Of a stretch of 64,000 nucleotides of DNA, positions 7,667-15,649 are shown piece by piece. The number at the start of each line of letters is the position of its first letter. Position 1 is the first letter of the stretch. Under the pieces are notes generated by a model. It saw only the letters and a program-made list of their open reading frames with translations, ran no database searches and was not told the origin of the DNA. Source of the DNA: Paenibacillus mucilaginosus 3016 (GTDB lineage: Bacteria; Bacillota; Bacilli; Paenibacillales; NBRC-103111); NCBI RefSeq assembly GCF_000250655.1, contig NC_016935.1, forward strand, positions 3,614,001 to 3,678,000, read 5' to 3'. Position numbers and translations under genes: made by a program.

Positions 7667-9777
7667 GCTCGCTGCGGGATAGGCTGCTGCGGCATCTGAA
7701 GCCGGGAGCGGCGTCTGGCGAATCCCAGGCTGCGCAGGCACAGGAAGAGGCGGCGCCGCAGGCGGGCAGCTCGGCGGGCGGAAGGGCCGACGCTGACGGG
7801 CTCTCCGGTGGCGCAGCGGGGGCTGAGGTCGGGGCGGAGGCTGAAGCCGTTCCTGCTGGCGTGGTGACGGCCGCCGCCTACGAGAGCGGTATGGATAAGG
7901 AAGCGGCCGATGCGAAGACGCCTAGTAGGGAGTCAGGCACGGCCACAGGGGCTGCAGCTGTGCTTAGCGAGCCCCCCGGAACCGAAGCCGGTGGTATCGC
8001 TGAAGGGAGCTCAGCGCCGGATGACGAATGGCACGTCATCGGGGCAGGAATGGCCCGGGCCGAGTGGGGTGAGTTCGTGCTGCGGCGGCGCACGTACAGC
8101 GGGGAGGACATGCACGGCACCTCCGAGCTCGGTGCGCTCGCCGGACGGGCGCGGGCGCTTGCGGCGCTGCTGACGGAAGGGCCGTGGAGCAGAGGGGCCG
8201 CGAGTGAGCCTGTTGACAGGCCGGAAGACGGAGCGGAACCCGAAGGGCTCCGCCGTGGGCGTTCCGAAGAGAAGCAGGGAACTCCTTCAGGGGAGTCCGC
8301 AGACCCGCTTCCAAGCGATCCCGTGTACGGCAGGCAGACTGACGAATGGCATCAGCAGTTCCTCTTCCTCGACACGGAAACGACAGGGCTCGGCCATGGC
8401 GCGGGCAACGTGCCGTTCATGATCGGCATCGGCTTCTACGAAGGGGATTCCTTCGTCGTCGAGCAGATGCTGATCCGCCATCCGGGCGAAGAGGCGGCGA
8501 TGCTCGGGTATCTGCAGGAGAAGCTGCGGACCCGCCCGATCCTCATCTCCTACAACGGCAAGTCGTTCGACTGGCCGATTGTCCGCAACCGGTACATCAT
8601 GAACCGGCTGCGCATGGACCAAGAGCCGGCTGCGCATCTCGACTTCCTGTATCCGTCCCGGCGGCTGTGGAAGCACACCCTGCCGTCATGCCGGCTGGGG
8701 CTTGTGGAAGAATTGCGGCTCGGCGTGCGGCGGGACGGGGACGTACCCGGCGCGATGGCGCCCGTCCTGTATTTCCGCTACCTCGCCGAGAAGGACCCGC
8801 TCGTGCTGCAGGGCGTCTTCCTGCACAACGAGCTCGATGTGCTCTCCCTCGCCGGGCTGGCCGTCCTGTTCGCCCGGCTGCTTGAAGGCAGCCTGAGCTG
8901 GAAGGACGTCCGCGCCTACGGCACGGAGGAGTGGTTCCGCCTTGGCCTGTGGCTCGAGAAGGCGGGGCTGGCCGAGCGGGCGGACGAAGCGCTGCTCGCC
9001 TTGGCGGACGAGCTGCTGGCAGGCGGCTCTGCAGGGGGGGAGGCTGATTCCGTTCCCTTGCCGTTGGCTGATGCCGGGAGTGCAGGCCCTTCGGCGCCGG
9101 AGCCGGCAGATACGGGCACCCACGCGGGGACGCACGGGGAGCAAGAGGCGGGGGCCAGCCCAGCCGCCGAGACCACTCCGGCCTCCCGCCGGGACAGCCG
9201 CACGGCCTCCCGCCCGGCGGAGCCTGCCTCAGGCCTGCCGGCGGAGGCGGAGGACGCCGCGGATGGCGTACCTTCGCCGCTGCTCCCGCTCGCGCAGTAT
9301 ATGAAGCGGCGGGGGCGCTATGGGGAAGCCTGCGCGCTGTGGGAGCTGTACCTTGAGCTGAAGGAGGGCCGGAGGACCGCATCGCTTGAGCCCTGCATCG
9401 AGCTGTCGATGTATCACGAGCATAAGACGAAGCGGTTTGATCTGGCCCTGGCGTATGCCCGGCAGGCACAGGACCTGCTGTGGAGACGCGGCGCGCTGAC
9501 GCGAAGCAGCAAGCGCAGACCCGCGCGGGCAGCGGGGACGGCGGATGCGGAAGAGGCGGCGCTCGCGAAGCGGGTGGAACGGCTCGAACGCAAGGCGCTG
9601 CAAGCAGAGACGGTGCGCCGTTCCTCGCCTTCCTCGCGGAAGCAGCGTTCTGCAGCCGATGGGGCGGGCGTTCCCGGCGGATCGGGTGAAGCCCGGCGTC
9701 AGCGCAAGCGGGGAACAGCGGCCGGAGGGGAGCAGCTCTCCTTGTTCGGGGATGCCGGAGAGGGAGGCAGCGTATAA
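7663..9777 (+). CDS. mrfB: MrfB (YprB) DEDDh exonuclease, enlarged by low-complexity linkers
   Basis: The start ATG at 7663 overlaps the mrfA stop and has GGGAGG upstream, giving 704 residues; the Bacillus subtilis homologue has about 413. The catalytic core begins near residue 230: FLFLDTETTGL (DxE), SYNGKSFDWPIV (D) and LHNELDVLSL (the H and last D), matching a DEDDh 3'-5' exonuclease. A TPR-like helical region (QYMKRRGRYGEACALWELYLELK) lies C-terminal. Extra length comes from Ala/Gly/Glu-rich disordered stretches at about 15-215 and 455-535. The last residues contain QLSLF (691-695), a match to the bacterial beta-clamp binding motif. It would trim DNA opened by MrfA during crosslink repair. 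Confidence 0.87.
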   Translation: MSSLRDRLLRHLKPGAASGESQAAQAQEEAAPQAGSSAGGRADADGLSGGAAGAEVGAEAEAVPAGVVTAAAYESGMDKEAADAKTPSRESGTATGAAAVLSEPPGTEAGGIAEGSSAPDDEWHVIGAGMARAEWGEFVLRRRTYSGEDMHGTSELGALAGRARALAALLTEGPWSRGAASEPVDRPEDGAEPEGLRRGRSEEKQGTPSGESADPLPSDPVYGRQTDEWHQQFLFLDTETTGLGHGAGNVPFMIGIGFYEGDSFVVEQMLIRHPGEEAAMLGYLQEKLRTRPILISYNGKSFDWPIVRNRYIMNRLRMDQEPAAHLDFLYPSRRLWKHTLPSCRLGLVEELRLGVRRDGDVPGAMAPVLYFRYLAEKDPLVLQGVFLHNELDVLSLAGLAVLFARLLEGSLSWKDVRAYGTEEWFRLGLWLEKAGLAERADEALLALADELLAGGSAGGEADSVPLPLADAGSAGPSAPEPADTGTHAGTHGEQEAGASPAAETTPASRRDSRTASRPAEPASGLPAEAEDAADGVPSPLLPLAQYMKRRGRYGEACALWELYLELKEGRRTASLEPCIELSMYHEHKTKRFDLALAYARQAQDLLWRRGALTRSSKRRPARAAGTADAEEAALAKRVERLERKALQAETVRRSSPSSRKQRSAADGAGVPGGSGEARRQRKRGTAAGGEQLSLFGDAGEGGSV

Positions 9778-9833
9778 TTGTTCCCGTTTCGGGCAATACA
9801 AGGGAAGATCTGTCTGTAGAGGAGACCTGTCCC

Positions 9834-10643
9834 ATGCCCGAGCTTCCCGAAATGGAGAATTACCGTATTCTGCTCAGCGGCCGCATCACGGGCCGGACGA
9901 TCACCGGCGCCGAGATCGGCCGGGAGAAGTCCATCAACGTGGCGCCCGAGCGGTTCCGCATGGATGTGATCGGCTCGTCCGTCCGTGTCATCGAGCGCCG
10001 TGCGAAGCACCTGCTGTTTCATCTGACAACAGGGAACGTGCTCGTGCTGCACCTCATGATCGGCGGCATTCTATATTACGGCAGGCTCGAGGATCAGCCG
10101 GACCGTACGATACAGGTGCGCATCTCATTTGGGGATGAGCATCTGTTTTTTATTGGACTGCGCCTCGGCTACCTGCACCTGCATACGCCGGAGGAGACGG
10201 CCGAGCTGATGAAGAAGCTCGGACCCGACCCGTTCGACCCGGAGCTGACCGAGGAAGCGTTCGAGCAGCGGCTGCGCCCCCGCAAGGGGACGCTCAAGAG
10301 CAATCTCGTCGACCAGAGCGTGCTGGCCGGCATCGGCAACTGCTACAGCGACGAGATCTGCTTCATGGCGAAGCTTCTGCCTTCCAGGCGTCCGGCCACG
10401 TTATCCACTGAGGAATACCGGAAGCTGCATGCCTCCATGCGGGAGGTGCTGACGGAAGCGACCCGGTACGGCGGCTATATGGAGATGCCCTTGTACCCGG
10501 GCGATCCCTTGACCGGCGGATTCGATGCCCGCTGCCGTGTGTACGATGCGGAGGGCAAGCCGTGCGAGCGGTGCGGCCAGCCCATCGTCCGGCAGGAGGT
10601 CTCGTCGAAGAAGTCGTTCTGCTGTCTGAACTGCCAGCACTGA
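9834..10643 (+). CDS. Fpg/Nei-family DNA glycosylase
   Basis: A 269-residue bifunctional glycosylase/AP-lyase relative. The invariant N terminus MPELPEMENYR gives the catalytic Pro and Glu after Met removal. The conserved Lys is in RRAKHLLF, the H2TH region in TLKSNLVDQSVLAGIGNCYSDEICF, and the C-terminal zinc finger is CERCG...CCLNC. The finger lacks the usual Arg-containing GRGTHYCP sequence and reads SSKKSFCCLNCQH, so substrate range may differ from classical MutM (oxidised purines). GGAGAC lies shortly before the ATG. It sits 56 bases after mrfB and 25 before nfo, which suggests a repair transcription unit: glycosylase then AP endonuclease. Confidence 0.85.
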   Translation: MPELPEMENYRILLSGRITGRTITGAEIGREKSINVAPERFRMDVIGSSVRVIERRAKHLLFHLTTGNVLVLHLMIGGILYYGRLEDQPDRTIQVRISFGDEHLFFIGLRLGYLHLHTPEETAELMKKLGPDPFDPELTEEAFEQRLRPRKGTLKSNLVDQSVLAGIGNCYSDEICFMAKLLPSRRPATLSTEEYRKLHASMREVLTEATRYGGYMEMPLYPGDPLTGGFDARCRVYDAEGKPCERCGQPIVRQEVSSKKSFCCLNCQH

Positions 10644-10668
10644 CCCGGCGGAAGGAGGAGGCTTTTAC

Positions 10669-11517
10669 TTGAGACTCGGATGTCACATCAGTATCCGCGG
10701 CGGGTATACCGAAGCGGCACGGACCGCGCTGAAGCTGGGGGCGGAGTCGTTTCAGTATTTTCCGAAGAATCCCCGGAGCCTTGCCGTCAAAAGCTTCAAC
10801 CGGCAGGACGCCGAGAGCTGCGCCCGGCTGTGCCGCGAGCACGGCTTGTCCGCCATTGCCCATACCCCGTATCCGGTCAATATGGCCGTAGACGATCCGG
10901 GGCTGCGTGAAGCGACGGTGGCTTCGCTGCGCAACGACCTGGAGATCGCGGACACGTGCGGGTCCGTCGGCATCATCGTGCATTTTGGGAAATATAAGGG
11001 ACCGGACCCGTTACAAGGCTACAAAAATATTATACAATGTGTGAATGAAGTGCTTCACGGCTACAAGGGAGAGGCTTTGTTCCTGATTGAGAATCAGGCG
11101 GGCGAAGGCTCGCGCATGGGCACGACCTTCGAGGAGCTCGTGCAGATCCGCTCGCTGTGCGCCTATCCGGACAAGGTCGGCTTTTGTCTTGATACCTGCC
11201 ATGCGTTCGCCTCGGGCCTGTGGCCATCGGGGGAGAAAGGCTGGTCCCGCCTTGAGGCGCATGCACTGCAGACGGGCTACCTGCCCCATCTGCATGCCGT
11301 CCATCTCAACGACTCCGTCTACCCGTGGGGGGCCGGCAAAGACCGGCATGCCATGATCGGCAGGGGCGAGATGGGCGAGGTGCGGTTCCGCGAGCTGCTG
11401 GCTTCGCCTGCCCTCCGCAGCCGGAAGACGCTTCCTCTGGTGCTTGAAACCCCGGTGCCGCGTGGACTCACCCATGCGCCCGAAATCCGCTATCTGGAGG
11501 AGCTGAGAGATTCTTGA
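10669..11517 (+). CDS. nfo: Endonuclease IV (AP endonuclease)
   Basis: A 282-residue TIM-barrel AP endonuclease. It opens MRLGCHISIRGGY and contains FPKNPRS, VHFGKYKG, IENQAGEGS, GFCLDTCHAFASG, HLNDS and RHAMIGRGEMG, which supply the His, Glu and Asp ligands of the trinuclear zinc site. It cuts 5' to abasic sites and removes 3' blocking groups. The start is TTG at 10669, chosen because AAGGAGGAGG at 10651-10660 is well placed and the protein begins exactly as the family does. It follows the Fpg-like gene by 25 bases, so lesion removal and strand incision are likely co-expressed. The stop overlaps the next TTG start. Confidence 0.9.
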   Translation: MRLGCHISIRGGYTEAARTALKLGAESFQYFPKNPRSLAVKSFNRQDAESCARLCREHGLSAIAHTPYPVNMAVDDPGLREATVASLRNDLEIADTCGSVGIIVHFGKYKGPDPLQGYKNIIQCVNEVLHGYKGEALFLIENQAGEGSRMGTTFEELVQIRSLCAYPDKVGFCLDTCHAFASGLWPSGEKGWSRLEAHALQTGYLPHLHAVHLNDSVYPWGAGKDRHAMIGRGEMGEVRFRELLASPALRSRKTLPLVLETPVPRGLTHAPEIRYLEELRDS

Positions 11518-11855
11518 TCCATGTGTATATGGACGACTGGCGAGCCTGCCCGCCGGGCTTTGTTCTGGCCCGCAGCGGCGAAGAGTGCCTGCTGCTCCTG
11601 AAGGAATGCGAGGTGGACATCCTGTCCCTCGATTTTGATCTGGGATGGGGTCAGCCCAGCGGATTGGATCTTGTGCACGCGATGATCCGCGATTCGCTTT
11701 TTCCCCGGCGGATCTTCCTGCATTCGTCTTCCCCCGCCGGCCGGCAGAGCATGTATCAGGCGCTGTACGCCTCCAAGCCGGAGAGCGTGGAGCTCTCCGC
11801 CGGTCCCGTCCCTCCCGAGCTGCTGCAGGCAGCAGCCGAATCCGCACAAGAATAG
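11514..11855 (+). CDS. Small cyclic-phosphate-processing receiver (cREC) domain protein
   Basis: A 113-residue single-domain protein resembling the cyclic-phosphate processing receiver family. The signature pieces are VYMDDWRACPPGF near the N terminus, ILSLDFDLGWGQPSGLDLV in the middle and IFLHSSSPAGRQSMYQAL towards the end; the family is named for predicted action on cyclic phosphate ends. The start is a TTG whose last bases form the nfo stop (TTGA at 11514-11517), a coupling arrangement, with GGAGGAG upstream. This links it to endonuclease IV. Whether it has enzymatic activity is not known from this sequence; a later in-frame ATG at 11529 is an alternative start that would lose the first motif. 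Confidence 0.65.
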   Translation: MIHVYMDDWRACPPGFVLARSGEECLLLLKECEVDILSLDFDLGWGQPSGLDLVHAMIRDSLFPRRIFLHSSSPAGRQSMYQALYASKPESVELSAGPVPPELLQAAAESAQE

Positions 11856-11864
11856 GTGGTTCAT

Positions 11865-12641
11865 ATGTCGCAAGTAGTGTCCTTATCCGATATTGTATTT
11901 ATCAGAGAGCAGCGCAGCATCCTGTCGAACGTTTCTCTTCACGTGAAAGAAGGAGAGCATTGGGTCATTCTCGGGCGCAACGGCTCGGGCAAGACGACCC
12001 TGTTCGAGCTCATCAACGGTTATCAATTCCCTACCTCCGGAGGGGTGGAGGTGCTGGGCCATACATACGGCGATTGCGACGTCCGCGAGGTGCGCAAACG
12101 CATCGGCTATATTTCGCAGACCCTCTATGAAAAGCTGAGTCCGGCCGACCCGGTCTGGGAGATCGTCGCTACTGGCGAGTACGGGTATCTCCGCTTCTAT
12201 GAACAAATCCCGGGCGACGTGCGGGACAAGGCGCTTGCCATGCTCGATTCCGTCGGTCTGAAGCATCTCGATATGCAGCCGATGTCGACCCTCTCCCAGG
12301 GGGAACGGCGCAAAGTGATGCTCGCGCGCGCCCTCATGACCCGCCCGTCCATTCTGATTATGGACGAGCCGTGTGCCGGACTCGATCTCTACGAGAGGGA
12401 GCGTCTGCTCGCCAATATCAACGAGCTGGCGGCCCAGAGCATGACCATCATCTATGTAACGCATCATATTGAAGAAATCATCCCGCTGTTCACGCATGTT
12501 CTGCTCATCGAAGAAGGACGGGTGCTGGCGGCCGGGCCGAAACAGGAAGTACTGACAGAACAACATTTGGAAAAGGCGTTCCGCGTTCCGCTCTCGATCG
12601 AGTGGGCGGGGGACCGGCCTTGGATTAAGGTGCAGCCATGA
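11865..12641 (+). CDS. Stand-alone ABC ATPase (YlmA-like)
   Basis: A 258-residue nucleotide-binding protein with Walker A GRNGSGKT (37-44), signature LSQGERRK, Walker B ILIMDEPC and switch His in YVTHHIEE. The start ATG at 11865 is preceded by AGGTGG; a GTG nine bases earlier directly follows the previous stop and has poorer spacing. No membrane permease is adjacent, so it is either an orphan ATPase of the YlmA/ModF type or pairs with a permease elsewhere. It lies 9 bases after the cREC gene and overlaps the following methyltransferase by ATGA, so it belongs to the same transcription unit. Substrate unknown. Confidence 0.8.
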   Translation: MSQVVSLSDIVFIREQRSILSNVSLHVKEGEHWVILGRNGSGKTTLFELINGYQFPTSGGVEVLGHTYGDCDVREVRKRIGYISQTLYEKLSPADPVWEIVATGEYGYLRFYEQIPGDVRDKALAMLDSVGLKHLDMQPMSTLSQGERRKVMLARALMTRPSILIMDEPCAGLDLYERERLLANINELAAQSMTIIYVTHHIEEIIPLFTHVLLIEEGRVLAAGPKQEVLTEQHLEKAFRVPLSIEWAGDRPWIKVQP

Positions 12642-13681
12642 GTGAAATGACAAGCGAGTTTTTGGGTACGGCCAACCGGGGCTTCGCGCAGCAGGCGCAG
12701 GAGGAAATCCGCCGGTTGTTCGGGCAGGATGTCAAAACCAAGTGGGTTGTTCCGAACGAAGTGTTCTCCTTTGTTTTGGAGCTGCCCCGCGAGGAAGTTG
12801 TCAGGCGCCTGCAGGAGCAGGAGCCTGTATTCCTGCGGCATATCATGCCGGTTGAACGGGCGATAGCCTGGGGCGGCACGACGGAGGAAGCGGTTCGCGA
12901 GCTGACCTCGTATCTTGCCGGGGAACCGGCCGAGCGCATCTCCGGCCGGACCGTGGCGGTGCAGCTTCGCAAAGGGGAGGGCTCGGTGCTTCCGGGCTTC
13001 TCCCTGCCCGAGATGAAGGCGGCCGCCGAGGAGCTGTTTACCCGCGAATACCATGCGGAGCCTGTGGTCCGCGGCTCGCAGCTCGTGCTCTCCGTGCTCG
13101 GCACGGATGCCGCGCTGTACTTCGGGCTGTCGCGGCCGGAGGACAACCTGTCCGACTGGCCGGGCGGCGCGGTCCGCTTCCGCCGGGAGGACGGACAGAT
13201 CTCGCGCGCGAAGTTCAAGCTGCTCGAGGCCGAAGCCGCCTTCGGCCTCGACCTGTCGGCTTACCGCAGCGCGCTGGATATCGGGGCGGCTCCCGGCGGC
13301 TGGACTTCGCTGCTGCTGGAGCGGGGCCTGGAGGTCACGGCCGTCGATCCCGCGAAGCTCGACGCTTCGCTGCTGCGCCATCCGCGTCTGACCTACCTGC
13401 CGAAGAAGGCTGATCAGGTAAAGCTCGGGGAAGGCAGCTTCGACCTGCTCGTATGCGACATGAGCTGGAGCCACCGGCAGATGGCCCGCCTCGTGAACGG
13501 GCTGCTGTACTCGCTGCAAAGCGGCGGAACGGCGATCATCACGGTGAAGCTCATGCACCGCAAGGCGTTCCAGACGATCCGCGAGGTCGTCGAAGACTTG
13601 TCGCCGCAGCTCGATCTGCAGCGCGCCAAGCAGCTGTTCCACAACCGGGAAGAGCTGACGCTGTTCTTCATCAAGAAGTAG
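12638..13681 (+). CDS. RlmM/FtsJ-like SAM-dependent RNA 2'-O-methyltransferase
   Basis: A 347-residue protein with an N-terminal RNA-binding-like region (about 1-190) and a C-terminal Rossmann methyltransferase. Seen: SRAKFKLLEAE (189-199), the SAM loop LDIGAAPGGW (213-222), VCDMSWSH, IITVKLMHR and NREELTLFFI. These fit the K-D-K-E tetrad of the FtsJ/RrmJ superfamily, and the layout resembles RlmM, which modifies 23S rRNA ribose. The rRNA target is inference. The ATG overlaps the preceding TGA (ATGA), so expression is coupled to the ABC ATPase. Confidence 0.75.
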   Translation: MSEMTSEFLGTANRGFAQQAQEEIRRLFGQDVKTKWVVPNEVFSFVLELPREEVVRRLQEQEPVFLRHIMPVERAIAWGGTTEEAVRELTSYLAGEPAERISGRTVAVQLRKGEGSVLPGFSLPEMKAAAEELFTREYHAEPVVRGSQLVLSVLGTDAALYFGLSRPEDNLSDWPGGAVRFRREDGQISRAKFKLLEAEAAFGLDLSAYRSALDIGAAPGGWTSLLLERGLEVTAVDPAKLDASLLRHPRLTYLPKKADQVKLGEGSFDLLVCDMSWSHRQMARLVNGLLYSLQSGGTAIITVKLMHRKAFQTIREVVEDLSPQLDLQRAKQLFHNREELTLFFIKK

Positions 13682-13697
13682 AAGGGCTGGAATCCGC

Positions 13698-14327
13698 ATG
13701 CCAGGTAGAGAGCGTTATTGGGACCGAATATACGAAGCTCTGCGGCCGGAGGATGTCCGGTATGACTTATGGCTGGAGACGTTCCGGCCGCAGCTGGAGC
13801 TTTCGCGGGATACGCCGGTTATCGATCTCGGGTGCGGGGCCGGCAACGACACACTCTACCTGAGCGAGCGCGGATACCGCGTAGTGGCCTGTGATGCCTC
13901 AGCCGAGGCGCTGCGGCGGGTGAAGGAGCTCGTGCCGGAGGCCGATGTCAGGCAGCTGGATCTTACCGAACCGCTGCCCTTCGCGGACGGGGCGGCCCAA
14001 GTGGTGATCGCCGATCTCAGCCTGCACTATTTTCCGTGGGACGTCACGGTGAGTATTGTCCGCGAGATCGGGCGTGTGCTGCGTCCCGGCGGTACGCTGC
14101 TGTGCCGGGTGAACTCAGTCCGGGACACGGCATTCGGCGCGGGGCAGGGCGTTCGCCTGGAGCCGGACTACTATGAGTGGGAAGGCCAGCGCAAGCGGTT
14201 CTTTGACCGCAAGCAGCTTGAGGAGCTGCTGAGGGAATGGGAGCTGCCGGAGCTCACGGAGAGCACGATGAACCGCTATGGCAAGCCGAAGGTCGTTTGG
14301 ACGGCGGCCGCAGGGAAGCGGGGCTGA
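13698..14327 (+). CDS. Class I SAM-dependent methyltransferase
   Basis: A 209-residue methyltransferase. Motif I is VIDLGCGAGND (about 42-52), followed by VVACDASAEAL (motif II), ADVRQLDLTEPLPFADGAAQVVIADLSLHYF (motif IV region) and a post-core VGRVLRPGGTLLCRVNS-like segment (read here as IGRVLRPGGTLLCRVNS). The substrate cannot be assigned. It starts 16 bases after the RlmM-like gene with a GGCTGG site of moderate quality, so it is probably the last gene of the repair and housekeeping transcription unit before the Tad operon promoter. Confidence 0.75.
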   Translation: MPGRERYWDRIYEALRPEDVRYDLWLETFRPQLELSRDTPVIDLGCGAGNDTLYLSERGYRVVACDASAEALRRVKELVPEADVRQLDLTEPLPFADGAAQVVIADLSLHYFPWDVTVSIVREIGRVLRPGGTLLCRVNSVRDTAFGAGQGVRLEPDYYEWEGQRKRFFDRKQLEELLREWELPELTESTMNRYGKPKVVWTAAAGKRG

Positions 14328-14357
14328 GTACCCGCATCGGCTCTTGTAAATTTCTTC

Positions 14358-14385
14358 TTGCAAAATCTAACAGCCATGCTATAAT
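14358..14385 (+). promoter_or_regulatory. SigA promoter of the Tad pilus operon leader
   Basis: TTGCAA (14358-14363) and TATAAT (14380-14385) are separated by 16 bases in the spacer after the methyltransferase gene. Transcription would begin near 14392, about 140 bases before the first Tad gene. A 6-base inverted repeat, TATCGA/TCGATA (14392-14409), lies at the expected 5' end and could be an RNA hairpin or an operator. Confidence 0.7.
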
Positions 14386-14391
14386 ACGGAT

Positions 14392-14523
14392 TATCGAGGT
14401 TGTTCGATATAACGAATTACGGTCAACAGAATATACCATCTGACTAGCGGAAGCACCGCTGTCCGGGACGGAAGTCCCGGCAGCGCGTGCTTTTTTTGCG
14501 TTGCGTACAGATGGCCGAAAGGA
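14392..14523 (+). ncRNA. Structured leader RNA of the Tad operon (attenuator candidate)
   Basis: Between the promoter and the first Tad gene the leader can fold into a 5' hairpin (TATCGA/TCGATA), a small hairpin GCGG-AAGCA-CCGC (14447-14459), and a strong terminator hairpin (14453-14497). The small hairpin and the terminator share bases 14453-14459, so they exclude each other. A 7-base pairing CCATCTG (14436-14442) with CAGATGG (14508-14514) encloses the terminator and ends just before the AAAGGAG ribosome binding site. This suggests regulated read-through. I recognise no known riboswitch aptamer; c-di-GMP-I hallmarks are absent. Confidence 0.5.
14453..14497 (+). terminator. Intrinsic terminator inside the Tad leader
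   Basis: GCAC-CGCTG-CCGGGAC pairs with GTCCCGG-CAGCG-GTGC around a GGAA loop (about 16 base pairs with small bulges), followed by seven T residues (14491-14497). It lies between the promoter and the first Tad gene, so it could also end transcripts arriving from the methyltransferase gene. Confidence 0.8.
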
Positions 14524-14533
14524 GAGAAACCAC

Positions 14534-15649
14534 ATGGGACCGATGACCTTGGCGCTGCTGGATGACGATGCTTACTTCGGAGAGATGCTTTCCGCCTACA
14601 TCCGGGGCTCCGCCTTCGCCGAAAGGTTCCGCTTAAAGCGGTTTACGGCAGGGGAGGAAGGCCTGCGCTATCTGCTGGAGGAGAAGGAGGCGCGGATTCT
14701 GCTCGTTCACGAATCCTGGCTCCCTCTTCCGGAGGAGGTATTTGTTCATCCGGCCGGTGCCGTCGTGATCCTGAGCGAATCCGCGGCGCAGGGCGGCGTG
14801 CTGGAATATCCGGTGCTGTGCAGATACCAGCCGCTGGACCGTCTGATGAGCGCGGTCGCCTCCCATTACAATGAGTACAACGCCGCTCTCCCGCTGCGGG
14901 GCATCCGGGGCACCCGGGTTGCACTTGTCCATTCAGCCGGCGGGGGGACCGGCAAGACGGTGACCGCCGTGCACTTGGCCCGCCGGCTCGCGCTCCGCGG
15001 CGAACGGGTGCTGCTGCTGAGCCTGGAGCGTTATGGGTCGCTCCCTTGGTTCACGGACGAGACGGGAGGGGACAGCGAGACCTTCTCACGCCTGCTGTAC
15101 TACGCCCGGATGAATCCGGCGGCCGCGGCGGGCAGGCTGGAGGGACTGGTCCGCCGTCACGGCTACGGCAGGTTCGATTATGTGCCGCCGGCGGCCGAGC
15201 CGCAGGAGCTCGAAGAGCTTGGCGCGGAGCACGCGTCGGGGCTCGTCGAAGCGGTCCGCGCATCAGGGCTGTATGACGTACTGATCGTCGATACCGATTC
15301 GTACGCACCTGCGCTTTCGTCGGCGTTGTTCGGACCGGCGGATAACATCCTGTGGCTGGTCACCGATGACCTGGTGCACCTGCACAAGTGTTCGAGGCTG
15401 CTGCGGAGCATGCAGGCCAAGGAGACGCCGCGGGCTTCCTGGCTGTCCAAGGTGCGGTTCGTGCTGAACCGGAGTACGGGGGCGCCGCTGAACTCTTTTG
15501 AAGAGTACGGCTTGAAGATTCATCACCGGCTGCCGTATGTTCCGGAGTGGAAAGCGGTGAGCCGGATCGGCCAGCTGCACCGGGCACCGGCCTTTGAGGA
15601 TGCAGCCGGCCTCCTGCTGGAGCCGGTTGGCTCGGGGGCCGGCTTATGA
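14534..15649 (+). CDS. tadZ: TadZ/CpaE-like pilus assembly protein (receiver-like plus ParA-type ATPase)
   Basis: A 371-residue protein. Residues 5-110 resemble a degenerate receiver domain (LALLDDDAYFGEML). Residues 127-360 are a MinD/ParA-type ATPase with the deviant P-loop HSAGGGTGKT (133-142), and VLIVDTDSYAP as the Walker B-like strand. TadZ proteins place the Tad secretion machinery at a site on the membrane. The ATG at 14534 was chosen for AAAGGAG at about 14518-14523; longer in-frame readings run into the leader RNA. It is the first gene of the Tad operon and overlaps tadA by ATGA. Confidence 0.85.
   Translation: MGPMTLALLDDDAYFGEMLSAYIRGSAFAERFRLKRFTAGEEGLRYLLEEKEARILLVHESWLPLPEEVFVHPAGAVVILSESAAQGGVLEYPVLCRYQPLDRLMSAVASHYNEYNAALPLRGIRGTRVALVHSAGGGTGKTVTAVHLARRLALRGERVLLLSLERYGSLPWFTDETGGDSETFSRLLYYARMNPAAAAGRLEGLVRRHGYGRFDYVPPAAEPQELEELGAEHASGLVEAVRASGLYDVLIVDTDSYAPALSSALFGPADNILWLVTDDLVHLHKCSRLLRSMQAKETPRASWLSKVRFVLNRSTGAPLNSFEEYGLKIHHRLPYVPEWKAVSRIGQLHRAPAFEDAAGLLLEPVGSGAGL

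Noticed and set aside
14392-14523. A c-di-GMP riboswitch in the Tad leader
   Set aside because: The conserved core and tetraloop-receptor sequences of class I and class II c-di-GMP aptamers were not found; only pairing and a terminator are evident.
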